This document shows, piece by piece, positions 21,556-33,700 of a DNA stretch of 64,000 bases; positions within the stretch are counted from its first letter, which is position 1, and each line of letters starts with the position of its first letter. The notes beneath the pieces are model-generated. The model searched no databases and had not been told where the DNA came from. It worked only from the letters and a program-made list of their open reading frames with translations. Origin of the DNA: Neonectria sp. B-13. Lineage: Eukaryota > Ascomycota > Sordariomycetes > Hypocreales > Nectriaceae. Position numbers and translations under genes: made by a program. The stretch is from contig NOKP01000002.1 in the NCBI GenBank assembly GCA_002682825.1, positions 2,511,063 to 2,575,062 of the forward strand. Direction: 5' to 3'.

Positions 21556-24510
21556 CTCACTGCGGCTTCAAGCGGCGGTGGCTTGCCCTAGGATCGCACA
21601 GGAATAAGCTGAGGAGGGCTCCGAGACTCAAGGGGGGTGATCTCGAGAGAGGCTGTGGCACAGACCGAGCAAGGAATAGACAGAGGAGCTAATTCTCCAG
21701 AACGTAGTGTGCCGAAAGACTCAAAGGATATTGACAGACTTAGGGATACCGGCCGGGGGGGGGGGGGAAGGGACCTTTGACTGGAGACGACTGGGTTGCG
21801 CAGAGCCTGAGACAACGGGAAGGACACATGATAATTATGGGGCGCTCGAAGGCCAGGTCTCTGCAATCAAAGGTAATTTTTTTTCTTGAACATCTCTGTA
21901 GCAAGTTGGGACAATAGAAGGGACGGTAGGCGATGCATGGCATTGTCACACCCCCATCGATGACTGGCAGACGTGGAGAGCCGCCGAGTGCGCTGGCGAT
22001 GTTGGTGGAGTTCCCAGGAACAATCAAAGGCAGGCAGCCGTGCCAATTACAGGACCATGCTTCGAATATGGTTCTCTCGCGAGTCGAACCAAACAGATAC
22101 GTCGGGGATCCTCGTGGGATGCATTGCGGAACGAGACCGGGACCCGGTTCGCTGCGGAGACCGGATGGTCTTGCATCGATAGATCTCTATGCTAAGAGAC
22201 CTAGCCTCGATTACCAAGTTCCCCAGTGAACAGGGTGGGAGTTAGACGTCGGGCTCGCTGCGTTGATTGACCTATATCCGTATGCTGGACAGAGCAGTGC
22301 TTGTAGTACTTGGGGCTGCAGTACTGGCCAGGGCGCTGTCCTGAGCCTGAAGACTGGGCACCCGCCCCCGGCGCCGGCTCGAGTGCATCAATATGCAAGC
22401 ACCCGGCCGCCAAGGGCTTCTACAATACGCCACAAACATTGTTTTTGATTGGAAAGGACTTGTTTTGACGAGACGAAGACGCCAAAGACGGGTGACTGCA
22501 GCAGGCCAAGCGTAAGGTATCGGGCGGTGGCGAGCGAGTTGCCTGCCACTGACACTGGAGTGCCTGGATTGCAGTCTGACTGTAATAATCGTGGCCACGC
22601 GTTCACGCTAGGAGTTGTCAGCCCGAAACCCTTCTAATCATGGCCATTCACCGAGCTTGATAGAGCGATATTTGTTCCGGGATGTTGTTTTACCTGTCGC
22701 AGGGGTGTTCTCCACCAGCTAGAAGCTAGACCCACGATCGCCTGGGGAACACATCTCAGCCAACGAGAGGCGCAAATAAGCATGGCAGGTCGCTCTCGGC
22801 GGTTCAAGCCTCCGCCCTGTGAAGCCCTCTTCCCCCACGCGCTTCCACAGCCGGGTGGCTGATCACCTAACCCCATGGCGTGCACTCCACCCAAGACGAA
22901 GAGTGATTGACTATCCGTACCCTTGTCAGATATCCCGATCATGTCTCGGGTTCTGGGCGGAGCCTCTCAACATTACACAACCACGCGTGAGGTTGAAGAA
23001 GATTCAGGTTAACTGATGGCGGATGCATCACAACGGTGTTAGAAGCCGCGGCATTCCAAAGTCGATCGTCAACATTAGAAGCGGGTCGGTGGCTGAATGA
23101 TCGGATTCTTTGACCGCGGAGGGGCCGAATGTTCGAGCGGAGCTTAACCTGAATATCCATTGAATGACCTCAAACATGACAAGACGTTGATGATTGTGCA
23201 GCTCGGCGATTGACCAATAATATCAGCATATACCCGAAGAAAACGAGGGGTGCGCCTCTGACTCCCTTCGACGCCGGCGTGGAGTGTAGACTGGAAGGGG
23301 AAGATGGTCTCGAGTTGAGCCCGAATAGCTCGCATGCTGCAGGTGCTCGTGTTTCTCCATGTGGAAGCCAATACGGCCATCTAGTGTCGATGTCGGTTCC
23401 CGTTGACTAGCCTCGAAGGGCCTTGGTACGAGCTGCATCTGTAAACCCCCTGGAAGAGGCCAGTGGGAAGCCTCCTCGTCCGTTTCAGGCTCGGGCGGGC
23501 ATACATGCGGATAAGAGCCGGGAACGCGACATGCGTCGTTCAAAGCGAGGTGCACTTATCGACCAGGACAGTGGCCGGAGCAAACGAGGCCAGGGCGAAT
23601 GAGAGAGATGTTCAACCTGGGATCGGATCGGCCCGTTACTTGGGAACCCATCAACCAGGCCCAGTGGTTGTATGTAGGGTTGACGTGGTGGCCAGCGGTG
23701 TAAGTGGTGCGACTGCACGCCGTTGCTGGCATTCAGAGCTCAACACATTTGCGACCGATAGCCAGGCCGAGGGGTCCAAGAATTGTTTGGTCCGATTCTA
23801 GGAAGATCTCTGTACAATGTGACAGGTGACTAAAGCCCAAGTGTCAATCATCCGGCAACGGCGTTCAATCTCCGTGTGGGTGTTAGAGAGATGGGGGAGA
23901 AGCTCGTGATGTTGTACCGGGGAAATGGGTGGCAGCAGTCGTAGCCATTGCGGCGACGGGCGGCGGGTGGCGGGTGGGCGCACCAATGGAGGCAAGCAAG
24001 CAAGAGATGGTGCATGTGAGCTTCAGGAGGATGTGATACAGTCCCGGTCGATGGATGAAGTCGGCGGCGCGCGACAGAGGCTGGCAGGTGTGCCGTACTC
24101 CCTCTGTGCTTCATAAATCGTACATGGCAGTGTGGGTGTCGGCAGACGACACGAAGTACAGCGGAGAATCCTGGATCGTCTCAGGCCCGCGAGATGAGAA
24201 ACTAGCCGGGATGTTGGGCCTCGTCGTGCGTGGGTGTACTTGGCGTTGAATTTCTGGGGTTGGCCATTCATCCCATCTCAGTCCATTCCACTCCATCCCA
24301 TTTTATTGTATCCCGTCACCACCATCACCGCCCATCATCGCCGTCACCGCTGCCATCGCCAACGCCCTCAACAAGAGCGGCCGGGGTGCTTCAATCATAG
24401 CGGCAGTGGCTGTACATGGACTCGTCATTGGGAGCCTTCACGGCCAACCCCGCTCCCCGAGGCCCTCTCAGCGGAAGGGCGCAGTGGTCGAGCCTGCACC
24501 GGGACTGGGG

Positions 24511-24570
24511 CTGGCTCTTGGGACTCTGGCTCTTGGGACTCTGGCTCTTGGGACTCTGGCTCTTGGATTA
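24511..24570. repeat. 15-bp tandem repeat (four copies)
   Basis: Three perfect head-to-tail copies of CTGGCTCTTGGGACT and a fourth that diverges in its last four bases. A looser GCTGGCCCTT-type repeat follows at about 24755-24815. Confidence 0.95.
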
Positions 24571-24754
24571 TGGCTCCTGGCTTCTGCGGACGGCCATGTC
24601 CGCTTCCTCTCCGGGTCCGAGATGCGAGTGGAGGATGGGAGTCGTTGGAGAGAAGAGAGTTGGTTGGGTGAGATTTGGCGTCAACAAGCGAACAGCCGTC
24701 ACGCACAGCCCTCACACGCACAGCGATTCCTCACCGGTCGAGCCGCTGCTCGGG

Positions 24755-24815
24755 TGCCTCGCTGGCCCTTGCTGGCCGCCCTTGCTGGCCCTTGCTGGTC
24801 CTTGCTGGCCCCTGC
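24755..24815. repeat. degenerate CCTTGCTGG repeat
   Basis: Five to six imperfect 10-bp units built around CCTTGCTGGC, 190 bp from the 15-bp array. The shared CTGGC core suggests related slippage. Confidence 0.75.
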
Positions 24816-27800
24816 CCTTTTATCGCCCTTGGCACGTGCGGTATGGTCGCGATTGGTCGCACCTGCCACCCCGCGAACCCATCGTTCATCAACGCCCGCG
24901 GTAGAATCATCACGCCCTCTGTGCCCTTCTTGCTAGTGGAGCAGGTGAGGACTGCCCCAGAGTTCAGGCTTCAGAGCCCTTATTACCCAAGTACGGTACA
25001 GGCGGTACAGGCAAAGCTGTCGGTGCACATGGGATGGCATTGTTGGCTCCGAGACAAGTGCCGTATTGGAGACGCTCAGGCTGCTTGACTCTAATCTACT
25101 TACACCCCGTAGATCATTCAGCGACTTGCAAGTACCTACTAAGTACGCACCTTCCTTCAGGTACTTCCCCACGCGTTTCACTCACGGTCGACGGTGAGTT
25201 TGACCTTAATCACTTTCCTCTAGGCATGGGCGGCCTTCTATGTGAGCACACTTTCGACATCCTGACTTCTAAGTGCAGAGAGTACGGACACTTCCCTCTA
25301 CCATGTACTGCGAGAGAGTTGCCCGTCCTTACAAGCAATTGTTTGAGCCTACAAGGCAAGACCCAGGATTGAGCCTACTACTTGTTGCTAAACTACCGAG
25401 GTAGGTAGGGAGGTGACTTAGAACTTGGGTACCTGGTTATGCTGTACCTTCCTTTCTTGGCAATGGGGCATCGCCTGAGATGCCGGGCATGCCAAGACCC
25501 GTGAGATGCAACGCACGTTTGTCCATCCTCCATCCTCTCATATCTCATCAACATAAACTCGCCAAGTCTTGTTGGTCATCGTTATAGCGCCGCAACTCTC
25601 AACTCTCGCAGCCATCGAAATTTGACCGAGCATGGAGGGCGATTTCATACAGACACGGCCCCAAGTTGAACTAGGCCCGCGGCTGTGCAATTCGCCTAAC
25701 ACCGCCGAGATTCCCTCTGAGTGCATTCGTACGGACTTGGCCGTCCGATCGCGGCAAGCCTGCCGTCAGCCTACAGAGCAACCCATACCAACAGGCATCT
25801 GACCGGGTCAGGGAACAACGCAGGGTTTCAAACCGGTGACGATAGCCGAGTGATCGAAGCTACTGTGGTGAGGAATGCCCTGCCCGATTTCCCGAGAGAA
25901 GAGTTGTACAGTGGACTAAGTAGGCATCTGGTAGATGGTTTTCTTTGCCGCTAGCAGTTCCTGAAGGCGGACGGGTGATAGAGTCACCCCATCCTCGTGG
26001 CCTGTCAATGCCGAAAGGACCTGGCAACAAACAAGCAGCTCAGCTGGTCAGGGCCAACGGCAAGCACCGCGTCATCACACTCACGATCAGCCACATGCTT
26101 CAAGTGTGCCTTGAAGCTACGAAGAACAATTTCGAAATGCTCTCATCGGCATGGTCTTCGTACTTCATTGTCGGTGGGCGGAAAACTTACTCGACAGAGA
26201 CAGCCATTTTGAGCGCTGGAGTGTATGCCCAAGCCTTGTCGCCAATCGCAGAACGGGTGGCGGGCGTCAATGCAACCAGAGACTACATTGTTCTACCCAG
26301 GAAACCCCCGTACGTCTTCAAATCCGCATGAGCATGGGTGACATTCAGATACTGGTGGGTCATGAGAATCTCCACAGCCTTACGACTCGAATCTCCAACA
26401 GGATCGACAACTACGCCTTAGGGTGGGGGCCAAGGCCTCTCCCCAAGATGCAAGAGACTGAGGGTACTTGGGTAACAGGGGGGTTAATACGTGTCATGTT
26501 GATGATCAGGGATAGTCCCTGAAATTGAGCGTATCTCAGGAGCCTGCCCATTGGGGAGGCAATCACCGTCACATGCTGGGGATGCTTGCATTGGCAAACT
26601 GATTGAATCCGGATAGCCCAGTCAGGAGCCGTCTTGTCCTCTACAAACATCTTCTCAGACTGGCCGCGGACACTATTCCATGCCCTTAAGTAGATGTCAT
26701 TATCTTGGTTTAGGCCACAGCTTGGTCAAGTGTGTTGCGGCTACAACACAACCTTCTCCAAACTTCTCAACGGAGTCAAGAGAGTCAAGGAAAAATAGGT
26801 TTAGCATGACTGCTGTCACAAAAAGGAACGCCATCCTGGGGAAGCCTTAATGGCAGAGCTGGAAATTGGGTTGATTGCCCAGCCTGATTATCACATCTAA
26901 TTTGGTTGTAAGGGAGCCAGTTTTCCGGATTTGTTCGCTTCGTCCTTCCGGATCAGGGCGTTGTCAAACCGAACCATCCAAGCCTGCTCCTATCGGCAGC
27001 AAGCCACGGAATGGCTCCCTGGTAAGAACCGTCACTGTAGTGTTCGCCTCCCTTCGACGGCTGCTTGCCTTGCACTCGACAGGGACTTTACGGCAATCCC
27101 ATCTGCGCACACCGTCCGTGAAGAAGAGGCCGATGAATAGGACATGGTGGAGTGATACGTGGCAACGCCATGGGAACACGACTTCAGGCTCTGCTGGTAA
27201 CCAATGATTTGAGAAATACCTGTCTCTCAGCGGCACCTCAAACATCTCACGATGAGGGGTAGTTACTCATTGCAAATAGCGACCAGCCTCTTCACCTAGC
27301 TTCACTGCTGTCTCACACCAGCTGGGGCATCCGCATGGCGCGGGTGCCTAAGAACATTGGCGACGCATCTGGGTGATCACGGCGAGGGCCTTTGTCCTGG
27401 TAATTGTTTTTGTACCTTTTCCGCCACGATCTTCCAATATCTTTCCGATGGGCAAGTTTGTTCCCGGTTTCCGGGTTCGAGTTATCGAGGGCCTGGTACT
27501 CACAGGGGTCTCAGACTGAGTTCCTCAATCCCGCGGCTGTCGGCCTCCAGGCCACGGACGAACCCATCGTTTCTTTGCTTTCTGGATACTTGGAAGGATG
27601 ATTGTGACACCTTCCCCAGCTGCAATGAACGAGACGCACAAAGCAGGCAGCCACGGTTCATGCCAAACAATGCTGGGCGACAATACTTGTCTCGCCTGGT
27701 GGCCCAGGCCAAGAAGTAGCAACCCCGCTATTGTCAGGTCAGATAGACAAGTACTGCTTCTAGCCCAACCTATTGGAGATTGAGATTGTTTACCTTGATT

Positions 27801-29108
27801 GTGTTGGCTAGGACAACATGAACCAAGACGTAGTGGAAGAGCTGCAGATTGATGCCAGCTCCCTACGATTCGATGGCCTTCTCTTGACGCTTGACATGGC
27901 ATCGAACATATTCCGAGCAGGATCAAAGCGGCCTAAAACAATACGGAAGATATGGATGCACGGTTGCGAACTGATCTTACTACGGTCTAGTCTGAGCTGT
28001 CGATGCTCTTTCGGAACTCCAGCCAGACGTAATCAAATGCATGCCTCATCATTACCAAGAGTATGGATTGTATTCCTATTCGAGAGCGAGTTGAAATATG
28101 GAATATAGAAGGGCAATTAGATGGGCATGGTTTGAGCCACGGTCGACAGAGGCGCATGGCGCTCTTGGTACGCCGATGATGGCTGAAGGATGTCGCCGTC
28201 TGACCAAGCAATGGCATCACAGTCTGACACAAGAGAGAGAGGCAAGGTCCCGAAGATAGGAGACCCTTGTCGGCAGCAGAACTGTACCGCCAGCCAGGCC
28301 CGAAGCCGGACGGCGATAGAGTTGAAATGGACACTTGGTGTAAGTGGTCTGAAGCTCTAGACCAAGGCAGGTCACAGGTTAGTTGGGTCAGGGTGCCGCG
28401 TGGCGCATTCGGGCCGTAGGAGGACAAGGAGGAGCGGACGGGATAGGATAGTGACAGACGAGAAGAAAGATGTTGGAGGCGCCACGAGATGACGAAGCCT
28501 ATCCGTGTGGGTGGTTTGTCGGTGATGGTGAGGAAGCCTGGTGGGTGTTTGGGGGCGGATCGGCGTTGGTCTGAGACTTCATGGCTGAGGCACCCGGTTG
28601 CCTCTATTGTGCACTCCACCCTGAATGAAGAGGTGAGGGCGGATGCTTAGATCCATGGAGGGCTGAGTCTAGGCTGAGCTCAACTTGGATGGATGTCTTG
28701 CTTTACATCATTCTTGGCGTCCAGGGTGGGTGTCCATGATCCATCTGAGGTGGATGTGTCGCAGGAGGTTTCGGGAATGGACGAGGCGCCCAGAGGCCAA
28801 GGCAGTTCGGCCGCTGAAGTGACTGGGATTCACCGCTGACTCACTGAAACGCCAGCGCCATGACTCCCTAGGGCTGCTCATCAACTCTACTGCGACCCGC
28901 TGCAAACCCACTGCCATGAGAGAGCCCCCAGGGTCCTGTTTGACTCATCAATTCCAACGACGGGACCCTGAAACCTGATTCCGTCATCATCGCCCTCAAC
29001 TCACATCGAGACTAAAGAAGCTCTGCCACTTCGCTTCTTGCTCGTCTCTCTTCGCTCTCTCGCTTCTCCCCATCCTCGCCCTCCGTACAAGGCGACCTCC
29101 CCCCGGGC

Positions 29109-30660
29109 ATGCCGAAGAAAAGGAACATCAAGTCCTTCAAGCCACCCTCGACGGCTTTCCCGCACGCGGCCTCATCGTCCAGTATCGCCGGTAAGCTCAT
29201 CATGGCCGCCTTTTCATCCGCCACGCCCCTCCCTCCCGTTGCCTTCCCACCCCCCGGGCCGCAGACCGCAGGGTCGTCCTCTCGGCTTGCTTCCCTTTGA
29301 AACACCCCCCAACCTCCAACGTCCATCCTCGTGGCTGCCAGAGTCTCACAAGACGTGACCAGCAGACAGGCCCAAAAGGAGCGTCAACGAGATACTAGCA
29401 AACTTGCGTCGCACCTCGATTGGGCCATCCGCTGCCGCCCAGCCCTCGCTGCCTGCAACCTCCCCGAGCGTTCCTCCAGCCATCAGGGAGATCCTCCAGA
29501 TCCCCGAGACCCCAGCCCCTCGCCCCCGACGCCCTGTTGCTCGCCAGAGGTTCGACGGAAATGGCAGGAGACTTCCCGCCGGGCCTCCTCCCCCACGGAG
29601 CTGGGTCTCCCGCTCACTCACGGATGAAGCTAGATTGGGTGCCTTCTCGGGCTCCTCGCGGTTGAACTTGGCCGACACCACCTTGCCAGGGGCCTATCTT
29701 CCTGCGCGAGGGAGTCTCATTGATATCGTGCTACAGAAGCTGGCGTTCGATTGGACTTTCCATCGAGTGTACAACCAGTATCATCTGTACTTCGTTCCCA
29801 ATCACCTGAAGGCAGCATTGATACGCTTCGTTGGGATAGCCAGCGAAGATGGTCTGTCTCTGAGTGATCTCAAGACCATTTTGCTGCCGCCCCCAGATAC
29901 TTTCGAGGACGATGAGCTAGAGGGCCTAGCCAATTCAAATGGCGAGGTCAACTACCTCGATCTGTCCGGTTCCATCGGTCGCTCCCTTAAGCTGAAGGAT
30001 GTCGGTGACCTACTCTTCCCGACGAGGGACGAGCTTTCGACAGAGCTCCAGGATTCCTGGGACGTACCCGATACTGTCCTCAGCCCGCCCAGAGCACTCC
30101 TCCCAAACCTCACACACCTGTCACTTGCTCTAGATCCCCGCCATGCCTCGTCTGCATCGTGGAAACAGCTTCTCGGGCTATCCTCCAAGCTATCGTCCGT
30201 CACTCATCTGAGTCTCGCTTATTGGCCCGATCCGTGTCTCATCACCCGGGGCCGCCTATCTTCCGTCGCCTCCCCCCAGGGGAACATACCCTACAGCGGC
30301 ACCAATCTCTACTCTCACTCCATCGATCACGACTGGAGCGAGGCTCTTCTCGTCCTGCGCTTGTTGAGTAAAAACTTGTACGCGCTCGAGTTCCTTGATC
30401 TCACCGGTTGCACGCCATGGTTCAAGGCCTTGCTAGCCGAGTCTGAGCACGACTTTGTTGACTGGGCGAGCAACTGGGGCAAAGTCACCGAGCTACGACT
30501 CTACACGGGATTGAAGCTAAGTGATGACGCACTTCCCTCGGAGAGGGCTAATTACCAGGAGGCCATCGAGATGGCTAGAAATGTCGAGAAGCATATTCGG
30601 ACTATGAGGGCTGGCAAGGGCAGATTTGTTGTGGTAGAGAGGGACCAGCTTAACACGTAG
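29109..30660 (+). CDS. conserved LRR-like protein of unknown function
   Basis: Exon 29109-29190 (MPKKRNIKSFKPPSTAFPH start) joins exon 29366-30660 across a 175-bp intron, giving 458 residues in frame. Residues 1-110 are basic and Pro/Ser-rich. From about 110 on the protein is globular. Residues about 190-345 contain leucine-rich, repeat-like strands (VNYLDLSG, LTHLSLALD, VTHLSLAYWPD, LEFLDLTG), consistent with a small LRR or F-box-like solenoid. A charged helix ends the protein (EMARNVEKHIRTMRAGKGRF). I recognise no named family. The start is chosen because the first exon supplies the only ATG that meets the splice phase. The gene converges on the ABC transporter with 97 bp between stops. Confidence 0.8.
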
Positions 30661-30757
30661 ACTACCATTTCGTGATATACTCAGATTAAATGGATCGTTT
30701 GAATACCAAAGAGATATAGCATGTGCTTTCTTGTTCCCATCCTGGAGGCATTGTGGT

Positions 30758-33700
30758 TTATTGATTCGTCCCCAGACTGGCATTCCAAAGCGCCTTGAAT
30801 TTGCTTGGCGATGCGAGAAGATCTCTTGGTTTGCCTGTCTCAACAATTCGGCCTTTCTCCATGACGACAACGTGATCAAAGTCAGCAATCGTTTCCAGAC
30901 GGTGGGCGATGGATATAACAGTGTGCTCTCTGAAACGGGTTTCAATGACCCTCCTCACGATCTCCTCTGTCTTCGAATCCACACTGTCTTGTTGTCAGCA
31001 TGTTCGTTCATGGTCGATTAACAACCATGGAATGCATAGTGGGCTTACCTGCTCGTCGCTTCGTCCAGCAGCACCACCCTCCCAATCGTATTTCTCAGGA
31101 CCGCCCTCGCCAGAAAGAACAGTTGTCGCTGTCCATGGCTCAGCATATCCTCTTCGAACGGCGCGTCTAGACCTCCGCGTTCTTCGACCGTGTCCCACAG
31201 GCCGACGAGGCGGAGCGCATCCGCCATTTCCGTCTTAGAGCTTGCGTGGAAAGGGTCGATGTTTTGGCCGACCGTGCCGGGGAGCACAAACTGGTCCTGC
31301 GTGATGGCAATGAATCGCGTGCGGATCGTTTCTCGTGGCAGGGACGTTAGGGGAAGGCCGTCGACGGCGATGGTGCCGGAGGAGGGGTCGAGTAACCGCA
31401 AAAGGGCGAGGAGTAGAGATGATTTACCGCTGGAGGAGGTGAGTTTGTTGAGGCAATGTTTCTTATGATAGTTGGTTCTCACCTCCCAGTCCTGCCGCAA
31501 ATGCCAACCTTCTGGCCCGGTTTGATATCAAGAGTGATTCCGTCGAGCACCTTGACCTCTTCTCTACCTTCATACGATGCGGATAGGTCTTTGATTTGAA
31601 TCTTGCCACTGTCTGGCCACGCCGTTGGCGGCTCTCGCGTGTCGCCAGGCAGGTTCTCGTCTCCAGTGTCCTCCGCAAACTGCTTGATCCGCGCCACCGC
31701 ACCAATCGAGGTTTCTATCGATGTCCAGAACTGAATGAGCATGTTGAGCGTCTCGCTGAGCCCAATGAGCTGCACGAGCGACACGCCCGTCAACCCCACG
31801 TCGACCTCGCCGCGGAGCATGACAGCAAAGCCCACCACCAAGAGTGCTAGCGCCGCGGTCGTCATGTCCAGCACCAGCACGAGCCAGCGCTGCACCATGA
31901 TGAGCAGGTAGAACGGACGCTGGGAGCGGTCGACGAGGACGTGGTTGGCTTCGATGGTGGTGGGCACCCAGCCGAAGGCCCGGAGGGTGGCGAGACCGCC
32001 GAGCGTCTCTAGGAACTGAGTGTAGACGGGGGCCTTCTCCTCGAGGTCGAGGAGACGGAGTTGGCGTGAGGTGCGGAGGTAGCCGCGCTGGAGGTAGAAG
32101 TACAGGGCGAATAGGAAGGGGAACGTGATGGCGACGTAGTAGGAGGATGCGGCGAGCAGGCCGGCCTTGGCGATTACTCCGAAGAAACCTGTTGGGATGT
32201 TAGATGTTAGATGTAGGAGGGAGACAAGGGGGTTACACACTAGCAAGTGTAACGACGAGGCCGAGAGGGAGGTGATTATCCACCATTCCGATATCTTGGG
32301 AGAACCTGTCACAGATGTTAGAGCACCAGCTTGCAGAAAGAAGACGTCGATCAAGGCATGTACCTTGTCGTAATAGACCCAAGGTCAGTGCTCGTGAACA
32401 GAGATAGAGGAGCCCTGCGGAGGTTAGCAATATCACCTAGCGCTTATGAGATGGACGAACCTCATAACTGTCCACAGCAGTCTCTGGTGTAAAGATATCC
32501 CAGACTTAGCTGCGATGATCACTAGGACGAACCTGTTTCCTCGTCAGTTGACTTGCCGGTCACTTATTATGTAGCTAAGATTCTCACCATATGAGGATGG
32601 CAAACCAAACAACTCCCACGGCCTGTAACGCAGCATATATACCAAGGTAGTAGCCAGTACGCTGATCTTCGCCGTCGGAGTTTGTATCCGTCCAGAATTT
32701 AAGCCAAACAGCTGCGTCGTTGTTAGTATACTTTTGTGTTTAGGCATGGTGAAAAACGAACTGGGGAAGCTCTCCAAGAACGCCCAGATGACTTCCAAGG
32801 CAAGCAGGGTCCAAAGAAAGGGATACCCTATGCTGCCAAAGTAGTAGCGGTAGACGGTCCTGTCGCCCAGTTGACGGCGCTTATCTAGCTCCTGGGCCTC
32901 GGAAGGTTTGATATTGGAGTTCATCACTGTCGAATTAACGTCCTCTTCCGGCTCAACAGCTTCTCGATGGTTTAAAGGTGGAGAATGAGAGTTCTCTTGA
33001 ATAAGAGCCTGCATGTCCCCGCCTGAATTGCGAAGATGCTCGAAAGTGCCTTGCTCAGAGAGGCGCCCGTCTCCCTTGAGGTAGAGAATCAAATCCGCCG
33101 AGGGAAGAAAGCTCGCTACACGAAAGTTAGAAACGGGTAAATTTTAATACTAACAGTACTTACTCGACTGGGTCGCAAGAATGATGGTAGTTCCCCATTT
33201 CCTAAACAAGCCGTTACGATGGAAGAGATTCTTGAAGATCGTCTGCGCAGTGTGGTTGTCCAGGCCGCTAAAGACATCATCGAACAGGGCAATTCTAGGC
33301 CGGGAGTACACTGCTCTAGCTAAGGCCTGATTTAATTAGCAGGGATTGCTGGACAAACTCGTAAGACTTACGACTCGTTGCTTCTGTCCACCACTAAGCG
33401 CAAGGCCCTTGCTTCCTACAACGGTCATATCGCCATGAGAAAGCTGCTTGATATCTTTTTCCAGGTCGCAAGATTTTACAACAAGGTCATAGAGGCTTGA
33501 ATCATAAGGAGAATAACCGATGATGTTTTCTCGGATGGATTTGTTCTACTCAATTAGCTGAGACAGCAGAGCGTTGGTACACTTTACATACCAGGAGCCA
33601 GGGGCTTTGATCACACCAGGAGAGTCGTCCACTTGCCAAGCTGATTCTTCCGGTTGTGTTTGGAGCTTCTCCAAGTAGCCCCTTAAGGAGAGTGCTCTTC

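Larger units (their letters stand above)
21556..29108. other. 7.5-kb gene-poor region
   Basis: Open frames are short and overlapping, and none shows a family motif. A G13 run lies at about 21755-21767 and tandem repeats at 24.5-24.8 kb. Base composition is around half GC without obvious TpA excess, so RIP-degraded transposons are not indicated. A 210-codon frame at 27987-28619 (minus) is Ser-rich and unconvincing. The right end holds the promoter of the gene at 29109. Long non-coding RNA or lineage-specific short genes are possible. Confidence 0.5.

Noticed and set aside
27470..27490. possible tRNA B box (GGGTTCGAGTTAT)
   Set aside because: No matching A box, acceptor stem or cloverleaf could be drawn around it.
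27987..28619. 210-codon minus-strand frame in the gene desert
   Set aside because: Ser/Leu-rich with no signal peptide, domain or splice context; its length is reachable by chance at this GC content. Transcript evidence would be needed.
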